From positions 1 through 12,953 of the forward strand of contig DBWU01000082.1 in the NCBI GenBank assembly GCA_002309395.1: a DNA stretch of 12,953 bases, given 5' to 3'. Made by a program: the position numbers and the translations under genes. Below, one piece after another: positions 12,429 through 12,953 of the stretch (positions are counted from its first letter, which is position 1; each line of letters opens with the position of its first letter). The notes under the pieces were generated by a model. The model did not search any database, was not told the DNA's origin, and was given only the letters and a program-made list of their open reading frames with translations. This DNA is from Oscillospiraceae bacterium UBA1230 (GTDB lineage Bacteria > Bacillota > Clostridia > Oscillospirales > Oscillospiraceae).

Positions 12429-12442
12429 TTTCCGTTTGTCAA
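12414..12442 (-). promoter_or_regulatory. Strong promoter of the peroxidase-thioredoxin operon
   Basis: On the minus strand a perfect -35, TTGACA (12442-12437), and a -10, TACAAT (12419-12414), are separated by exactly 17 bp. Transcription should start near 12407, about 28 bases before the peroxidase ATG. The match is close to the sigma-A consensus, suggesting substantial expression unless blocked by the overlapping inverted repeat. Confidence 0.85.
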
Positions 12443-12488
12443 GTGTTTTTTATAGTATGCCCGGCGAAAGGATGCCATACGCGCCGAA

Positions 12489-12513
12489 CACGGGGAGGCG
12501 CTCCGTGGTTTTT
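12489..12513 (+). terminator. Orphan hairpin with T tract
   Basis: CACGG...GAG (12489-12497, with two extra Gs) can pair with CTCCGTG (12501-12507) around a 3-base loop, followed by T5 (12509-12513). It looks like a small Rho-independent terminator on the plus strand, yet no plus-strand gene ends here: the peroxidase gene leaves in the opposite direction and the gdhA promoter lies downstream. It may insulate gdhA, end a short unannotated transcript, or be chance. Confidence 0.35.
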
Positions 12514-12555
12514 GTAAAAATGCGATAAAATATTGCTGTATATCCGACAATTTTT

Positions 12556-12575
12556 AATCAATTTCTCTATTGATT
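12556..12575. promoter_or_regulatory. Inverted repeat over the gdhA -35 box
   Basis: AATCAAT (12556-12562) and ATTGATT (12569-12575) are perfect inverted copies with a 6-base spacer; the right arm contains the -35 hexamer. It could be an operator. AT-rich composition makes chance repeats easier here, so confidence is limited. Confidence 0.35.
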
Positions 12576-12598
12576 TTTGATCGGGGAGGTCTTACAAT
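12570..12598 (+). promoter_or_regulatory. Promoter of gdhA
   Basis: TTGATT (12570-12575) and TACAAT (12593-12598) form a sigma-A-type pair with a 17-bp spacer. The predicted transcript starts near 12605, giving a leader of about 80 bases before the gdhA ATG. Confidence 0.65.
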
Positions 12599-12614
12599 TT
12601 ACCCAACTTGTAAG
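12591..12614. promoter_or_regulatory. Inverted repeat over the gdhA -10 box and start
   Basis: CTTACAA (12591-12597) and TTGTAAG (12608-12614) are perfect inverted copies around 10 bases. The left arm contains most of the -10 box and the right arm lies just beyond the expected transcription start, so a bound protein would block polymerase. The sequence differs from the repeat at the -35 box, implying either two regulators or one chance match. Confidence 0.4.
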
Positions 12615-12684
12615 CGGCAGAGAAACAAAGGTTTTTGTGACAAAGACAAAACGCCGATAAAACGAGTGAGAAGGGGGATATCAC

Positions 12685-12953
12685 ATGAAAAACGCATATT
12701 TGAACCGGGTATATGACGATCTTGTCAAACGGTACGCCGAGCAGACGGAGTTTCTGGAGGCGGTGCTGGAGGTACTGGAAACGCTGGAGCCGGTGATCGA
12801 ATCGGATCCGCGGTATGAGCAGCAGAATATCGTCGGGCGACTGGTGGAACCGGAACGCGCCGTGCTGTTCCGCGTTCCGTGGATCGACGATCAGGGGAAC
12901 GTACAGGTCAACCGAGGATTCCGCGTGCAGTTCAACTCCGCCATCGGCCCGTA
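12685..12953 (+). CDS. gdhA: NADP-type glutamate dehydrogenase, N-terminal part
   Basis: Catalyses reductive amination of 2-oxoglutarate to glutamate, the direct route of ammonium assimilation, in the cytoplasm. Only the first 89 codons are inside the window; the gene runs off the right edge. The segment from about residue 61 (LFRVPWIDDQGNVQVNRGFR) to FNSAIGP at the edge is the highly conserved start of the substrate domain in the hexameric, NADP-preferring bacterial family. The preceding helical region (MKNAYLNRVYDDLVKRY) is also typical of that family. ATG 12685 is 7 bases after AAGGGGG (12671-12677). Coenzyme choice rests on subfamily resemblance, because the nucleotide-binding domain is not in the window. 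Confidence 0.92.
   Translation, partial: MKNAYLNRVYDDLVKRYAEQTEFLEAVLEVLETLEPVIESDPRYEQQNIVGRLVEPERAVLFRVPWIDDQGNVQVNRGFRVQFNSAIGP

Noticed and set aside
12634..12663. Alternative gdhA promoter with TTGTGA and TAAAAC close to the start codon.
   Set aside because: Transcription would start next to or inside the ribosome site, and the -10 match is poor; the 12570-12598 pair is better.
1..12953. Mobile elements, CRISPR arrays, tRNA or rRNA genes.
   Set aside because: No transposase or integrase motifs, direct-repeat arrays, cloverleaf sequences or rRNA signatures were found on either strand.

Overview
The window looks like a chromosomal stretch from a GC-rich, Gram-positive anaerobe of the Clostridia (Oscillospiraceae-like gut Firmicutes are the closest match in style). 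The reasons are strong AGGAGG-type ribosome sites on nearly every gene, sigma-A-type promoters in AT-rich gaps, GTG/TTG starts, an ECF-type S component, and a molybdenum hydroxylase set of the kind seen in selenium-using clostridia. I cannot name a species. There are no rRNA or tRNA genes, no transposons and no CRISPR array.

Left part, plus strand. fumC (class II fumarase, GTG start) stands alone between two terminators. It is followed by a promoter with a perfect inverted repeat over its -35 box, then a tightly packed molybdenum hydroxylase operon (1637-8279). This contains a MocA-like molybdopterin nucleotidyltransferase, a molybdopterin-binding large subunit, a [2Fe-2S] subunit, an FAD subunit, and a second enzyme in which the [2Fe-2S] and molybdopterin domains are fused. 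The fused enzyme has no FAD domain, so the single FAD subunit may serve both. Both Mo domains keep the Gln/Glu/Arg/Glu residues that mark purine (xanthine/hypoxanthine) hydroxylases rather than aldehyde oxidases. A six-TM potassium channel with a C-terminal TrkA-C domain follows 49 bases later and ends at a strong hairpin terminator.

Right part, minus strand. A redox operon reads leftwards from a near-consensus promoter at about 12440: glutathione-peroxidase-family peroxidase, thioredoxin, thioredoxin reductase, an uncharacterised protein of about 203 residues, and an ECF transporter S component. The first three form a complete chain from NADPH through TrxB and TrxA to a two-cysteine peroxidase. 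The S component has a 46-bp near-perfect palindrome directly upstream and probably its own promoter. The plus and minus operons converge on one bidirectional terminator at about 9274-9312.

Far right. After a 242-bp gap, the 5' end of an NADP-type glutamate dehydrogenase gene (gdhA) starts on the plus strand and runs off the window. Its promoter is overlapped by two separate inverted repeats.

The gene families are all known. The less explained material is regulatory (four dyads placed on or beside promoters), the pairing of a split and a fused purine hydroxylase around one FAD subunit, and the uncharacterised gene in the thioredoxin operon.
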